A stretch of DNA of 64,000 nt, taken from assembly GCA_030683155.1 (NCBI GenBank), contig JAUXMV010000107.1, positions 1-64,000 on the forward strand, written 5' to 3'. Under the pieces are notes generated by a model. The model did not search any database. It was given only the letters and a program-made list of their open reading frames with translations, and was not told the origin of the DNA. The DNA is from Bacteroidales bacterium (GTDB lineage Bacteria; Bacteroidota; Bacteroidia; Bacteroidales; F082). Positions 7,950 to 16,274 of this stretch are shown piece after piece; within the stretch, counting starts at the first letter, position 1, and the number at the start of each line of letters is the position of its first letter. The translations under genes were made by a program, and so were the position numbers.

Positions 7950-8720
7950 TTAAGGTGATAATGAGAAACCATTAACGCCTGTTCCAAACAATGCAAAATC
8001 ATACTTAACCGGATCGTCAGGGTCATAAATTTTAAGATTTTCCGTGAGCTCAACTGCCGCTATCCAATCGTCGGTTGTTCTCTTTAAAATCCCCAATTGT
8101 CTGGCAATGCGCCCACTATGGAGATCAAGTGGACAGATCAGCAGGGAAGGGGAGACGTTGTTCCATATGCCAAAATCTACACCATGATTGTCTTTGCGAA
8201 CCATCCACCTCAAGTACATGTTGATGCGTTTTGCTGCTGAGCCTTTGGAGGGTTTGGCTACATGCTTTTGCGTTCTTCTTAGGTGAGGATAGGAAAACAA
8301 TGTTTCAGATAACCTTTCTATTGCCTCAAAGGCGCCTCCTTTCGTAAAGCCTTCTGTCATAACCTTTTCAAGTCCACCATGTTGCAAGTAAACAGCTTTT
8401 AAGGCCGACAGCAATCCAATGCAATCATCTCCGTTGAAGGTTCGGTGCTTGAAATCAGAAAAGCGTTGAAATTCCTTTTCATCGGATTGAGTAAGGAAAG
8501 CATATGGTTGATTTTCCATCAGTTCCATCAGCTGAAGCGATTTCGAAAGAATGGTTTTCCGTTGTCCCCATGCAAGTGTTGCTGCCAGAAATCCTGCTAT
8601 TTCAATGTCTTCATTTTTGGTAAATCTATGGGGTATGGCTATCGGATCAAGTGCGATAAATTCTGGCTTGTTGTATAGCCTGTATTGCTTTTCAAGAAAA
8701 TCTCTGAGGTCTGTCTTCAT
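7950..8720 (-). CDS. TIGR02757 / DUF2400 family protein
   Basis: 256 residues from the ATG at 8720; an in-frame ATG at 8753 lies inside a terminator hairpin and is rejected. The start MKTDLRDFLEKQYRLYNKPE, the GFLAATLAWGQRKTI block, MYLRWMVRKD followed by DFGIWN, and PLDLHSGRIARQLGI are the landmarks of this mostly helical family. Its WMVR and DLH/HSGR elements recall helix-hairpin-helix DNA glycosylase folds, but no activity is established to my knowledge. Length matches the family. It lies downstream of the oxidoreductase operon's terminator, so it is probably transcribed separately. Confidence 0.85.
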   Translation of the reverse strand: MKTDLRDFLEKQYRLYNKPEFIALDPIAIPHRFTKNEDIEIAGFLAATLAWGQRKTILSKSLQLMELMENQPYAFLTQSDEKEFQRFSDFKHRTFNGDDCIGLLSALKAVYLQHGGLEKVMTEGFTKGGAFEAIERLSETLFSYPHLRRTQKHVAKPSKGSAAKRINMYLRWMVRKDNHGVDFGIWNNVSPSLLICPLDLHSGRIARQLGILKRTTDDWIAAVELTENLKIYDPDDPVKYDFALFGTGVNGFSLSP

Positions 8721-8734
8721 AGCTGCAAAGCAAA

Positions 8735-8766
8735 TAAAAAAGCCGTTACACATTGCATAACGGCTC
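8735..8766 (-). terminator. Terminator of the 2-oxoacid oxidoreductase operon
   Basis: AGCCGTTA (8741-8748) pairs with TAACGGCT (8758-8765) around a nine-base loop. Read on the minus strand the stem is followed by a T-rich run (CTTTTTTATTTG). T residues on the other side also allow plus-strand termination. Confidence 0.75.
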
Positions 8767-8837
8767 TTTTTTTTATGTTATTTGTTTTAATTTGATTCAG
8801 TTGGATCTGACTCAATTATCAAAAAAGCCTCTGAAGA

Positions 8838-9392
8838 TTAATTCAACGAATTTGAACAGACAACATTTTTCATTCCCATGGTTAATGCGTCTTCGTTCAT
8901 CGGAATCAATTTATGGTATCTTTCAGGAAGAGATTTCTTCAGTCCCTTGATCACATTTTCGAGCAAAACTATTGGTTTGACTTTAAGGAATGCGCCAAGG
9001 ACAATCATATTAAAAATTTTAGTATTTCCCATTTCAGCGGCAAGTTGGGCTCCTTCAATCTGATAGATAGTGATGTCTTTGCGCACGGGGTGGCGCGTGA
9101 TTCCATTGGGATCGTAAAGGAGAACCCCTCCAGGTCTGACAGATTTCTCAAATTTATCCATCGACTGTTGATTCAGGATGATGGCAGTGTCAAAAATAGT
9201 CAGGATGGGAGAACTGATTCTTTCATCGCTTACAATCACGATGACGTTGGCTGTTCCGCCCCTCATTTCCGGGCCATAGGATGGCATCCAGCTAACTTCC
9301 TGATCTTGCATGATGCCGCTGTAAGCCAATATTTTACCCATTGAAAGGACGCCTTGGCCACCAAATCCGGCTATGATTATTTCTTCGGTCAT
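8838..9392 (-). CDS. 2-oxoacid:ferredoxin oxidoreductase, gamma subunit
   Basis: 184 residues from the ATG at 9392 (start MTEEIIIAGFGGQGVLSMG, the family N-terminus); an ATG at 9419 directly after the upstream stop would add nine residues. The gamma (POR/KOR-gamma) domain fills the protein, with GFGGQGV near the start and SYGPEMRGGTANVIVIVSD at about 35-55. It is the last gene of the delta-alpha-beta-gamma operon, ahead of a terminator. In the complex this subunit helps bind CoA and holds the alpha and beta subunits together. Specificity for branched-chain 2-oxoacids or 2-oxoglutarate is not readable from this subunit. Confidence 0.9.
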   Translation of the reverse strand: MTEEIIIAGFGGQGVLSMGKILAYSGIMQDQEVSWMPSYGPEMRGGTANVIVIVSDERISSPILTIFDTAIILNQQSMDKFEKSVRPGGVLLYDPNGITRHPVRKDITIYQIEGAQLAAEMGNTKIFNMIVLGAFLKVKPIVLLENVIKGLKKSLPERYHKLIPMNEDALTMGMKNVVCSNSLN

Positions 9393-9419
9393 AGTATCTG
9401 TTTTTTTCGGATTAAACAT

Positions 9420-10208
9420 TTATTTTACCAATTGACCATCAACTTTGATGTCGCCAAGAGGGTAGAACGGGAACATATTGTCTTCCATCCATTTGTTTGA
9501 ATCGGTTGGGGTCATTTTCCAACCTGAATTACAATTTGAAACAATTTCTACAAAAGAAATTCCCGGCTTTTTGTTTACCTGGTTTTCAAAAGCTTTTCTG
9601 ATTGATTTTTTCGCTCTTCTTACAGCTGCCGGTGTGTGAACAGCCTGACGCGTAACGAAATACGTTCCGGGAAGCTGTGCTACAAGCTCTGTCATTTTAA
9701 GTGGATTTCCCATTGATTCAACATCGCGGCCAAAAGGAGAAGTAGACGATTTCATTCCGGGCAGTGTCGTAGGTGCCATTTGACCGCCTGTCATACCATA
9801 AATGCCGTTGTTCACAAAAATGATGACAATTTTCTCGCCTCTGTTGCAAGCATGAATTGTTTCAGCAGTGCCGATTGCAGCAAGGTCACCATCACCTTGA
9901 TAGGTGAATACGATTTTGTCAGGATATACACGCTTGATTCCTGTAGCCACTGCAGGAGCTCTTCCGTGGGCAGCCTGGGTCATGTCAATATTCATGAATT
10001 CGTAAGCCAAAACTGAGCAACCAACAGGGGCAACACCAATAGTTTTTTCTTCAAGTCCAAGCTCCTCAATGATTTCCATAACAATGCGATGGGCAGTGCC
10101 ATGGCCGCAGCCAGGACAATAACTCAACGCTTTGTCGGTCATCAGATCAGTTTTTTTGTATACCAGATTTTCTGGTTTTACAATATCTTCGAATGTTATT
10201 TCTGCCAT
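9420..10208 (-). CDS. 2-oxoacid:ferredoxin oxidoreductase, beta (TPP-binding) subunit
   Basis: 262 residues. It contains the Cys pair and TPP-site start CPGCGHGTAHR (31-41), the diphosphate-Mg motif GDGDLAAIG (105-113) and NNGIYGMTGGQ (133-143), so the active site is complete. This subunit carries thiamine diphosphate and decarboxylates the 2-oxoacid, passing electrons to ferredoxin. The lack of the long C-terminal and fused domains separates it from single-chain pyruvate:ferredoxin oxidoreductase and places it with the VOR/KOR type. Four bases separate it from the alpha gene and it abuts the gamma gene, so the three are one transcript. Confidence 0.92.
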   Translation of the reverse strand: MAEITFEDIVKPENLVYKKTDLMTDKALSYCPGCGHGTAHRIVMEIIEELGLEEKTIGVAPVGCSVLAYEFMNIDMTQAAHGRAPAVATGIKRVYPDKIVFTYQGDGDLAAIGTAETIHACNRGEKIVIIFVNNGIYGMTGGQMAPTTLPGMKSSTSPFGRDVESMGNPLKMTELVAQLPGTYFVTRQAVHTPAAVRRAKKSIRKAFENQVNKKPGISFVEIVSNCNSGWKMTPTDSNKWMEDNMFPFYPLGDIKVDGQLVK

Positions 10209-10212
10209 TTGA

Positions 10213-11298
10213 CTAGTCTCCTATAATTTTTTCTTCCAACGCACGTAAAACTTCTTCCGGTGTATGGACGATACCTCCAAAACGTCCGAAATGTTCCACT
10301 TTGGCACATCCTTTCACAGAAAGCATTACGTCTTCAACCATTTGACCGGCGCTCATTTCAACTGCCAGCCAACCTTTTACACCTTTTTTGCATAATTCCT
10401 GCATTTGTTTTGCCGGAAATGGGAAAAGGGTAATCAGTCTGAACAAGCCAACCTTGATTCCTTTTTTTCGGGCCATTTGAACGGCTTTCTGAGAAATACG
10501 CGCACTTGATCCATAAGCAACAATGATATACTCGGCATCGTCACAATCAATCAATTCATAGCGAACTTCATTCTCGACAATAGTTTTGTATTTTCTTTGC
10601 AAATGGAGATTATGTTCTTCCATTTTATTGGAATCAAGATCAAGCGATGTGATGATTCTCCTTTCAGTGCCTTTTTTCTTTCCTGTGGTTGCCCATGGAT
10701 ACTTTTCGGCAACTTCTTCATCTGTGAGACGCGGAATCTGATCAAAAAGCTCCACTTTCTCCATCATCTGACCAATGACACCGTCTGATAGAATCAATAC
10801 AGGGATACGATATTGAAATGCAAGATCGAAGCCCAACTTAACAAAGTCTGACATTTCCTGAACGGATGCCGGAGCCAGAACGATTTGCTTATAATCGCCA
10901 TGCCCGCCACCTTTTGTGCTTTGAAAGTAGTCAGCCTGTGATGGTTGTATTGTTCCCAATCCCGGTCCTCCACGAACAACATTTGCATACACACAGGGCA
11001 ATTCAGAACCAGCTATATACGAAATTCCTTCTTGCTTTAAACTTACTCCTGGACTTGATGATGATGTTAAAACTCTTTTTCCCGCTCCGGCAGCGCCATA
11101 AACCATATTTATTGCTGCTATTTCGCTCTCTGCCTGTAACACAACCATTCCGGTGCGGTCATATGGCTTTTCTGCCATCAGGTATTCGATCACCTCCGAT
11201 TGTGGTGTGATCGGGTAACCAAAATATGCATCGGCACCAGCTCTTATTGCTGCTTCGGCCAATGCTTCATTACCCTTCATTAATTTCAATTCACCCAT
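10213..11298 (-). CDS. 2-oxoacid:ferredoxin oxidoreductase, alpha subunit (VorB/KorA type)
   Basis: 361 residues. N-terminal pyrimidine-binding domain (about 1-190; GNEALAEAAIRAGADAYFGYPITPQSE is the family start, and SSSPGVSLKQEGISY follows near 80), then a transketolase C-terminal-like domain (about 250-355; YIIVAYGSSARISQKAV and LITLFPFP). YPITPQSEV is typical for the alpha subunits that NCBI names 3-methyl-2-oxobutanoate dehydrogenase subunit VorB, though the 2-oxoglutarate enzymes are close. Operon order is ferredoxin, alpha, beta, gamma. Together with the aminotransferase and ADP-forming acyl-CoA synthetase downstream it implies oxidation of amino-acid-derived 2-oxoacids. Confidence 0.9.
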   Translation of the reverse strand: MGELKLMKGNEALAEAAIRAGADAYFGYPITPQSEVIEYLMAEKPYDRTGMVVLQAESEIAAINMVYGAAGAGKRVLTSSSSPGVSLKQEGISYIAGSELPCVYANVVRGGPGLGTIQPSQADYFQSTKGGGHGDYKQIVLAPASVQEMSDFVKLGFDLAFQYRIPVLILSDGVIGQMMEKVELFDQIPRLTDEEVAEKYPWATTGKKKGTERRIITSLDLDSNKMEEHNLHLQRKYKTIVENEVRYELIDCDDAEYIIVAYGSSARISQKAVQMARKKGIKVGLFRLITLFPFPAKQMQELCKKGVKGWLAVEMSAGQMVEDVMLSVKGCAKVEHFGRFGGIVHTPEEVLRALEEKIIGD

Positions 11299-11331
11299 AT
11301 CATTTATTTGTTTGAATGATTTTTTTGTCTG

Positions 11332-11556
11332 CTACAACTTCAGTTTGTAAACAGTAATAACTCCATCCGGGCAAACTATCGCGCAGTTGCTGCATCCGAT
11401 GCATTCATCCGGTTTTTCCATGTAAGCGTAATGGTAACCTTTACCATTCACTTCTTTAGCCAGTTCGATAACCGAAGTGGGACAGGCCGGAAGGCATACG
11501 CCACAGCCTTTACACTTCTGAACATCTACCACGATGGCTCCTTTTACTTTTGCCAT
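11332..11556 (-). CDS. 2x[4Fe-4S] ferredoxin-type delta subunit
   Basis: 74 residues with two complete cluster motifs: C15-C18-C21-C25P (CKGCGVCLPACP) and C52-C55-C58-C62P (CIGCSNCAIVCP). It is the electron-accepting delta subunit of the oxidoreductase and the first gene of the operon, 33 bp ahead of the alpha gene. A TAnnTTTG box sits 36-43 bp before its start. Confidence 0.93.
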   Translation of the reverse strand: MAKVKGAIVVDVQKCKGCGVCLPACPTSVIELAKEVNGKGYHYAYMEKPDECIGCSNCAIVCPDGVITVYKLKL

Positions 11557-11591
11557 ATTTTATATTGTTACATTAATTTAAATCGTTTGCG

Positions 11592-11599
11592 CAAAAGTA
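11592..11599 (-). promoter_or_regulatory. -7 box (TACTTTTG) of the oxidoreductase operon
   Basis: The minus strand reads TACTTTTG, matching the Bacteroidota -7 consensus TAnnTTTG, 36 bp before the ferredoxin start. No clear TTTG -33 element at the right distance. The remainder of 11600-11760 is AT-rich with nothing else seen. Confidence 0.45.
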
Positions 11600-11761
11600 C
11601 AAAAAAGCCACCTTTTGAAGTGCTGGTTTTCTCGCCCTTTTGCCTGTAAACCTGCTATTTATAAACATTTTAAATAGGATAAAATGCCTTAAAAATCGTT
11701 TCTTTTGTTGCTTATAAAATTTAATTTTTGTAAATAAATCTCTCGTATGATTTTCAAAAAT

Positions 11762-13081
11762 TTATTCAACTGGATGATCATGATGAAACTGTTTCAGTCT
11801 CATTTCAAGGTCACCAAATTGACTTCTCTTTATCAGTGAAGTGCATGCTCTGATGCCTTCATGCCTTTCGCTGCCTGTAATATCAAGTGAAATGGCACTG
11901 ATGCCATAATATAGCATTTCTTCGAGCAATTCAACACCGGTGAAACCGGGATATGAATAGGTGAAATAAAACCCATCAGCAATTGGCTTGTCTTCGTCCA
12001 TGTCGTAAACAATCCTGAAGCCATTTTCAATGAAGAGTTTCTTCATGATGTGTGCCTTTTCTCCATATTCTTTCACAACTTCCACAAAGTCAAACTTACC
12101 TTCGTTGGCAGCTTTCAAAATTGCAGCAAGCCCATATTGTGCTGAATGTGAAGTGCCTGAGCTCAAAGGATACATTGTTCCAAAAATCATTGTGTAACCA
12201 AACTGATCATTGGGATAGAAGCGCTTCAAATCGGGAAAGTGGCTTTCAAAAAGATGGTCTGAAATCACCATCATACCGATACGCTCACCTGCGTAACTGA
12301 ATGCTTTTGAACTTGAAATGAAAAGGATATAATTTTTAGTGTAGTTTGCAACAGAAGGTTGATAGGGAGGCTCGCCCGGCTTGCTGTAATCCTGACGGAA
12401 ATCCATGCCAAAATAGGCAAGGTCTTCCATGATAACAATATCGTACTTCTCAGCTAATTCTCCAACAATCTGTAATTCTTTTTCCGTAAAACAGATCCAT
12501 GATGGGTTGTTGGGGTTGGAATACAGGATAGAGTGAATTTTCCCCGAAGACAAAATTGATTCAAGTTTTTCCCTTAGTTTATCACCCCGAAAGTCATATA
12601 CATCAAATGTTTCAAACTTCAGGTTCAATACCTTATGCTGTTGTTTATGCACTGGAAATCCGGGATCAATGAATAGCGTTGTATCCCTGCCTTCATGAAT
12701 CCGGCTTAGGGCAAGGAAAGATGCAAATCCGCCTTGCATGGAACCAACAGTTGGAATGCAGCCTTCAGGTTTAACATCGATACCCATAAAGAGCTTTACG
12801 AAACGCGAAATTTCATTTTTTAGCTCAGGTATTCCATGAATATCAGGATAGATGGCTGCAACACCTTTTCGTAAGGCTTCGATCTGACCATCAACGCCGA
12901 TTTGTGAAGGAGGGAGGCCCGGTATTCCCATTTCCATGCGAATGAACTTCTCCCCGCTAGCTTTTTCAAGGTTATCAACCAGTTTTTTTATTTCTCGGAT
13001 GGATGCACGACCTACATTGCTGATGCCGCTTTCAGAAATCTTTGTCTGTACGGTCTGGTAATTGATCGGAGTATTTCTCAT
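11762..13081 (-). CDS. PLP-dependent aminotransferase (class I/II fold)
   Basis: 439 residues, fold type I. Landmarks: YSNPNNPSW (187-195, substrate/cofactor Asn), VIMEDLAYFGMD (216-227, PLP-ring Asp220), SSSKAFSYAGERIGM (256-270, Schiff-base Lys259 and phosphate-binding Arg267) and a C-terminal RACTSL segment. All catalytic residues are present. Substrate unknown; aromatic and branched-chain amino acids are plausible. It lies between the 2-oxoacid oxidoreductase and the acyl-CoA synthetase genes, with its own promoter-like sequence, and would supply 2-oxoacids to the oxidoreductase. The functional link is inferred from order. Confidence 0.88.
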   Translation of the reverse strand: MRNTPINYQTVQTKISESGISNVGRASIREIKKLVDNLEKASGEKFIRMEMGIPGLPPSQIGVDGQIEALRKGVAAIYPDIHGIPELKNEISRFVKLFMGIDVKPEGCIPTVGSMQGGFASFLALSRIHEGRDTTLFIDPGFPVHKQQHKVLNLKFETFDVYDFRGDKLREKLESILSSGKIHSILYSNPNNPSWICFTEKELQIVGELAEKYDIVIMEDLAYFGMDFRQDYSKPGEPPYQPSVANYTKNYILFISSSKAFSYAGERIGMMVISDHLFESHFPDLKRFYPNDQFGYTMIFGTMYPLSSGTSHSAQYGLAAILKAANEGKFDFVEVVKEYGEKAHIMKKLFIENGFRIVYDMDEDKPIADGFYFTYSYPGFTGVELLEEMLYYGISAISLDITGSERHEGIRACTSLIKRSQFGDLEMRLKQFHHDHPVE

Positions 13082-13143
13082 GATTTATAGACTTCTTGTT
13101 TTCAGTGTTTTGCAGTTTGTAGTCTGCTTTGTTAGCTTTTGCA

Positions 13144-13177
13144 CAAATGTATTGAAAAAGCCTGAAATAAGCGCAAA
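13144..13177 (-). promoter_or_regulatory. Promoter of the aminotransferase gene
   Basis: On the minus strand TTTG (13177-13174) is followed after 22 bases by TACATTTG (13151-13144), a good match in sequence and spacing to the Bacteroidota -33/-7 promoter. The -7 box is 63 bp before the start codon. Confidence 0.5.
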
Positions 13178-13334
13178 CGATTGCACTATTTATCTAATTT
13201 AAAATGATTATATTTTAGAATGGTTTAGCTTCTTTATTGCGTTGCACAATTATACTGTTTGTGAATATAAAAACACTGATTTTATATTCTTGAAAGACTG
13301 TGATCTATGAGGTTTGCTTTATTAATTGACAAGA

Positions 13335-14021
13335 TCAGGTCTTTTTTATGGCAACACTCAAAATCACTCCGAGGGCAATTCCCAATATGGCAGCGAAAAG
13401 AACCTGCATGCTTTCGGGAAGCAAAAATGTGACTGTATGTGCTGGAATCCAGAAAAAGGGGATGGTCTTTTTGAAGACAAAGTTCCAAAGTGAATCCCAA
13501 TCCAGCGCATTGAATATTTTTCTCATTTGGATTGGCCGAAACAATGCGTAAATACTTCCACCATTGACGATTATGTGTGTATCGGTAATACGATGAAGGG
13601 TCATCATCACCGGAGCGTAGATCAGATTCATTGCTGTACTGATGCTAAAAGCCACCAGTAATTTTGAAAGACTAAATCCGTTTTGCATTACTTCGGTGGC
13701 ATTGCTTTGGCCAAGATACTTTAGAAAAACCGGCGTGCCAGTTGCAAAAATTACGAAAGCCATCTTAATGGTTAATCCCAATAATCCCCAGACAATGGCT
13801 CGTGGGATAATGCCGAAGCCTTTTTTGTTGTAATGACCTGTGCGGATGCGTAAAGCAAGGCACTCACCGAAAGTAGCCAGGATGGCAAACTTCGCAAAAC
13901 TCATCCACATGCCATGTGAGTTGTTGAGGTCATTGTAAGCATTCAGGACAAAAGGAAAAATAATAAAAGGCAGTATAATCAGCGCTATGACTGCTAAAAC
14001 AAGAAAATCATTTTTTTTCAT
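13335..14021 (-). CDS. Mpv17/PMP22-like membrane protein
   Basis: 228 residues with four to six hydrophobic segments (about 7-25, 42-58, 74-95, 115-140, 168-185 and 200-225). The C-terminal part, IPFFWIPAHTVTFLLPE followed by QVLFAAILGIALGVILS, matches the Mpv17/PMP22 family pattern (W/F-W-P..., then RVLF and a terminal helix), a family of small membrane proteins proposed to form channels in eukaryotic organelles and found scattered in Bacteroidota. It lies 40 bp after the acyl-CoA synthetase gene on the same strand and probably shares its transcript; a role in moving acids or metabolites across the inner membrane would be speculation. Confidence 0.55.
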   Translation of the reverse strand: MKKNDFLVLAVIALIILPFIIFPFVLNAYNDLNNSHGMWMSFAKFAILATFGECLALRIRTGHYNKKGFGIIPRAIVWGLLGLTIKMAFVIFATGTPVFLKYLGQSNATEVMQNGFSLSKLLVAFSISTAMNLIYAPVMMTLHRITDTHIIVNGGSIYALFRPIQMRKIFNALDWDSLWNFVFKKTIPFFWIPAHTVTFLLPESMQVLFAAILGIALGVILSVAIKKT

Positions 14022-14061
14022 TTTTTATTCGAATGACATTAGGCACCTGACTTTGCAGATT

Positions 14062-16122
14062 TCAATTTCTTTCTATTCGCACTCTGGCATCAACTGCAAT
14101 TACATGCTTTTCATTTCCCAAAAGTGGGTTAAGGTCAAGCTCAGCAATTTCAGGTGCAACTTCAAGCAGCGCAGAAAGACGCACAATGATGTCGTTGAAA
14201 GCGCTTTCATTTATTGGTTTCTGCCCTCTGACACCCTGAAGAATTTTATAACTTTTCAATGATTTTATCATATGTACTGCCTCTTCAGTTCTGATTGGAA
14301 CAAGCGCTGCAGAAACATCTTTCAGAACTTCAATAAAGATTCCCCCCATTCCGCAAAGCACCATGTGTCCAAAATCGCCTTCTTTTTTCGCCCCAGCAAA
14401 GAGCTCCATTCCGCTGAGCATTGGTTGCATGAGAATTGCCGTTGTATCTTTAATTTTTATCATCCGTTCAAATTCGGTTTTTACCGATTCCACAGAATTT
14501 ATATTCAAGATAACGCCTCCAACGTCTGACTTATGCACCGGTCCTACAACTTTCATTACGATTGGAAAACCAAGCTTTTGGGCAGATTGAACGGCAGCGC
14601 TTACAGTTGAAACCACTGCTTCGCCAGCGCGTTGAATGCCGGCAGCATCGAGTAGTTGTTGGATTTTTTCGGGAGCTATATAGCCATCTTCACATGAATC
14701 AATCACTGATCGAATAATCTTTGTGTCGATTATTGACCGGTCAAAAGTTTCATTCTCTGGTTTGGCGGTGTTGGCTACACGTGCAATGGCATTGCCTAAA
14801 ACAACCTCGTCAGGAAAGTTTATTCGTCCTTTCGACAGAAAATATTCTATTTCTTTGGCAGCAGTCATCACAGATGGCAAAACCGGGAAAACAGGTTTTT
14901 TGCATTGCTTCATCTTTTGATCGAGCAACGCATACACATCAAAAATATCGGAAAGACCCGGAGTGCCAAAAATGACAACCATGGCATCAATATGCTCGAA
15001 ATCATTTTCAACGGCATCAATAATGAATCCAAGCTGTTCGGCTGTGCCGGTTGCAAGAAAGTCGATCGGGTTGGCAACAGATGAGCCAGGATATAACTTT
15101 GATTTTAGCAACTCGGCAGCATCACCTTCAATATGAGGCACTTCCATGCCTCCGTTTGAAAGCGAGTCGGTTAACATTACCGCTGGCCCACCAGCATGTG
15201 TAATAATTGCAATGCGTTTACCCTTAAGTTCAGGGTGCATAAAAACTGAAGCGACGGCAATCAGATCTTCCCGTCCGTAACATCTTACAATACCTGCTTT
15301 TCTAAACAATGCATCAACGGCTACATCCGGACTGGCTAAAGCACCTGTATGCGAAGATGCAGCACGGCTGCCTGCTTCACTCGAACCAGCTTTTATGGCT
15401 GCAATACGACAGCCTTTTCTGATTAAAGAAGTGGCATGTTTGAGTAAAAGTTGCGGTTTTGAAATGTTTTCAATGTAGAGCAGCTTAACTTTTGGATCTT
15501 TTTCAGCATCAAAATTCTCATCCATATGTTGAAGTATTTCTTCAACACCCAGTTGGGCTGAGTTACCAACTGAAAAAACATTTGCAAAAGACAATCCTTT
15601 TGGAATTCCTGCTTCCATGATAAAACATGCAGTAGCGCCAGATCCTGAAATGAAATCACAACCTTTTGGATCAAGTTTGGGTATAGGGTAGGTGAAAATG
15701 CTGTGATGCTGAGGTGTTAAAATGCCTACACAATTTGGGCCTATCAACGATCCCCCATTGGCATTAATGGTTTTTACTATCTGCTCTTCAAGGATTTTGC
15801 CTTCATGACTTTCCTCACTGAAACCTGCCGAAAGGATGATAAAAGCCTTTGTGTTTTTTTGGACAGCGAGGATTTCAACTGTCTCCGGTATATATTTAGC
15901 TGCGATGGCAATTACAGCAAGATCAACTTGTGGAAGGTCATTGGGATTTCGAAAGCTTTCAATTCCCTGAACCAGACTCTCTTTAAGATTTACAACGTAT
16001 AAACTTCCGTTGAAATTTCCGTCGATGATATTTTTTAGAATTTTGCCTCCAGGCTTGGTGATATCATTCGAACCTCCTACAACTACAATACTTTTTGGGT
16101 GAGTTAACTGACTGGTTATCAT
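14062..16122 (-). CDS. Acyl-CoA synthetase, ADP-forming (fused alpha-beta acetate-CoA ligase type)
   Basis: 686 residues. The alpha part has a CoA-binding Rossmann domain (about 5-130; PKSIVVVGGSNDITKPGG), a succinyl-CoA-ligase-like domain (about 150-290) ending in AASSHTGALASPD, which carries the His phosphorylated during catalysis, and a third flavodoxin-like part to about 450. The beta part (about 470-686) is an ATP-grasp domain (GFPIVMKVVGPVHKSDVGGV, ELDLNPLLG). Such enzymes convert acyl-CoA + ADP + Pi to acid + CoA + ATP. Fused chains of about 700 residues are common in bacteria and archaea that ferment amino acids. With the aminotransferase and 2-oxoacid oxidoreductase nearby it completes an energy-yielding route. 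Confidence 0.9.
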   Translation of the reverse strand: MITSQLTHPKSIVVVGGSNDITKPGGKILKNIIDGNFNGSLYVVNLKESLVQGIESFRNPNDLPQVDLAVIAIAAKYIPETVEILAVQKNTKAFIILSAGFSEESHEGKILEEQIVKTINANGGSLIGPNCVGILTPQHHSIFTYPIPKLDPKGCDFISGSGATACFIMEAGIPKGLSFANVFSVGNSAQLGVEEILQHMDENFDAEKDPKVKLLYIENISKPQLLLKHATSLIRKGCRIAAIKAGSSEAGSRAASSHTGALASPDVAVDALFRKAGIVRCYGREDLIAVASVFMHPELKGKRIAIITHAGGPAVMLTDSLSNGGMEVPHIEGDAAELLKSKLYPGSSVANPIDFLATGTAEQLGFIIDAVENDFEHIDAMVVIFGTPGLSDIFDVYALLDQKMKQCKKPVFPVLPSVMTAAKEIEYFLSKGRINFPDEVVLGNAIARVANTAKPENETFDRSIIDTKIIRSVIDSCEDGYIAPEKIQQLLDAAGIQRAGEAVVSTVSAAVQSAQKLGFPIVMKVVGPVHKSDVGGVILNINSVESVKTEFERMIKIKDTTAILMQPMLSGMELFAGAKKEGDFGHMVLCGMGGIFIEVLKDVSAALVPIRTEEAVHMIKSLKSYKILQGVRGQKPINESAFNDIIVRLSALLEVAPEIAELDLNPLLGNEKHVIAVDARVRIERN

Positions 16123-16161
16123 GCGTAATCTTATTGTTTATAAATTAACAATGAATTTTGG

Positions 16162-16169
16162 CAAAGGTA
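16162..16169 (-). promoter_or_regulatory. -7 box (TACCTTTG) of the acyl-CoA synthetase gene
   Basis: TACCTTTG on the minus strand fits TAnnTTTG and lies 40 bp before the start codon. Confidence 0.45.
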
Positions 16170-16218
16170 AGAATTTCGGTAAGCTTACAAAGCCTCAAGT
16201 TTGAATTTAGAATCAATC

Positions 16219-16250
16219 AAAAAAGGCCGCCCATTTGGACAGCCATTTTT
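16219..16250 (-). terminator. Terminator of the FakA-FakB fusion gene
   Basis: Read on the minus strand, GGCTGTCC pairs with GGGCGGCC (G-U pairs included) around AAAT and runs into six T residues, 25-55 bp after the stop codon of the gene at 16275. Confidence 0.7.
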
Positions 16251-16274
16251 GTTGTATTATATAAGGTGTATAAA

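Noticed and set aside
9420-11298. Pyruvate:ferredoxin oxidoreductase
   Set aside because: Subunit sizes and the YPITPQSE alpha motif fit the VOR/KOR group rather than the pyruvate enzyme, although specificity is not proven.
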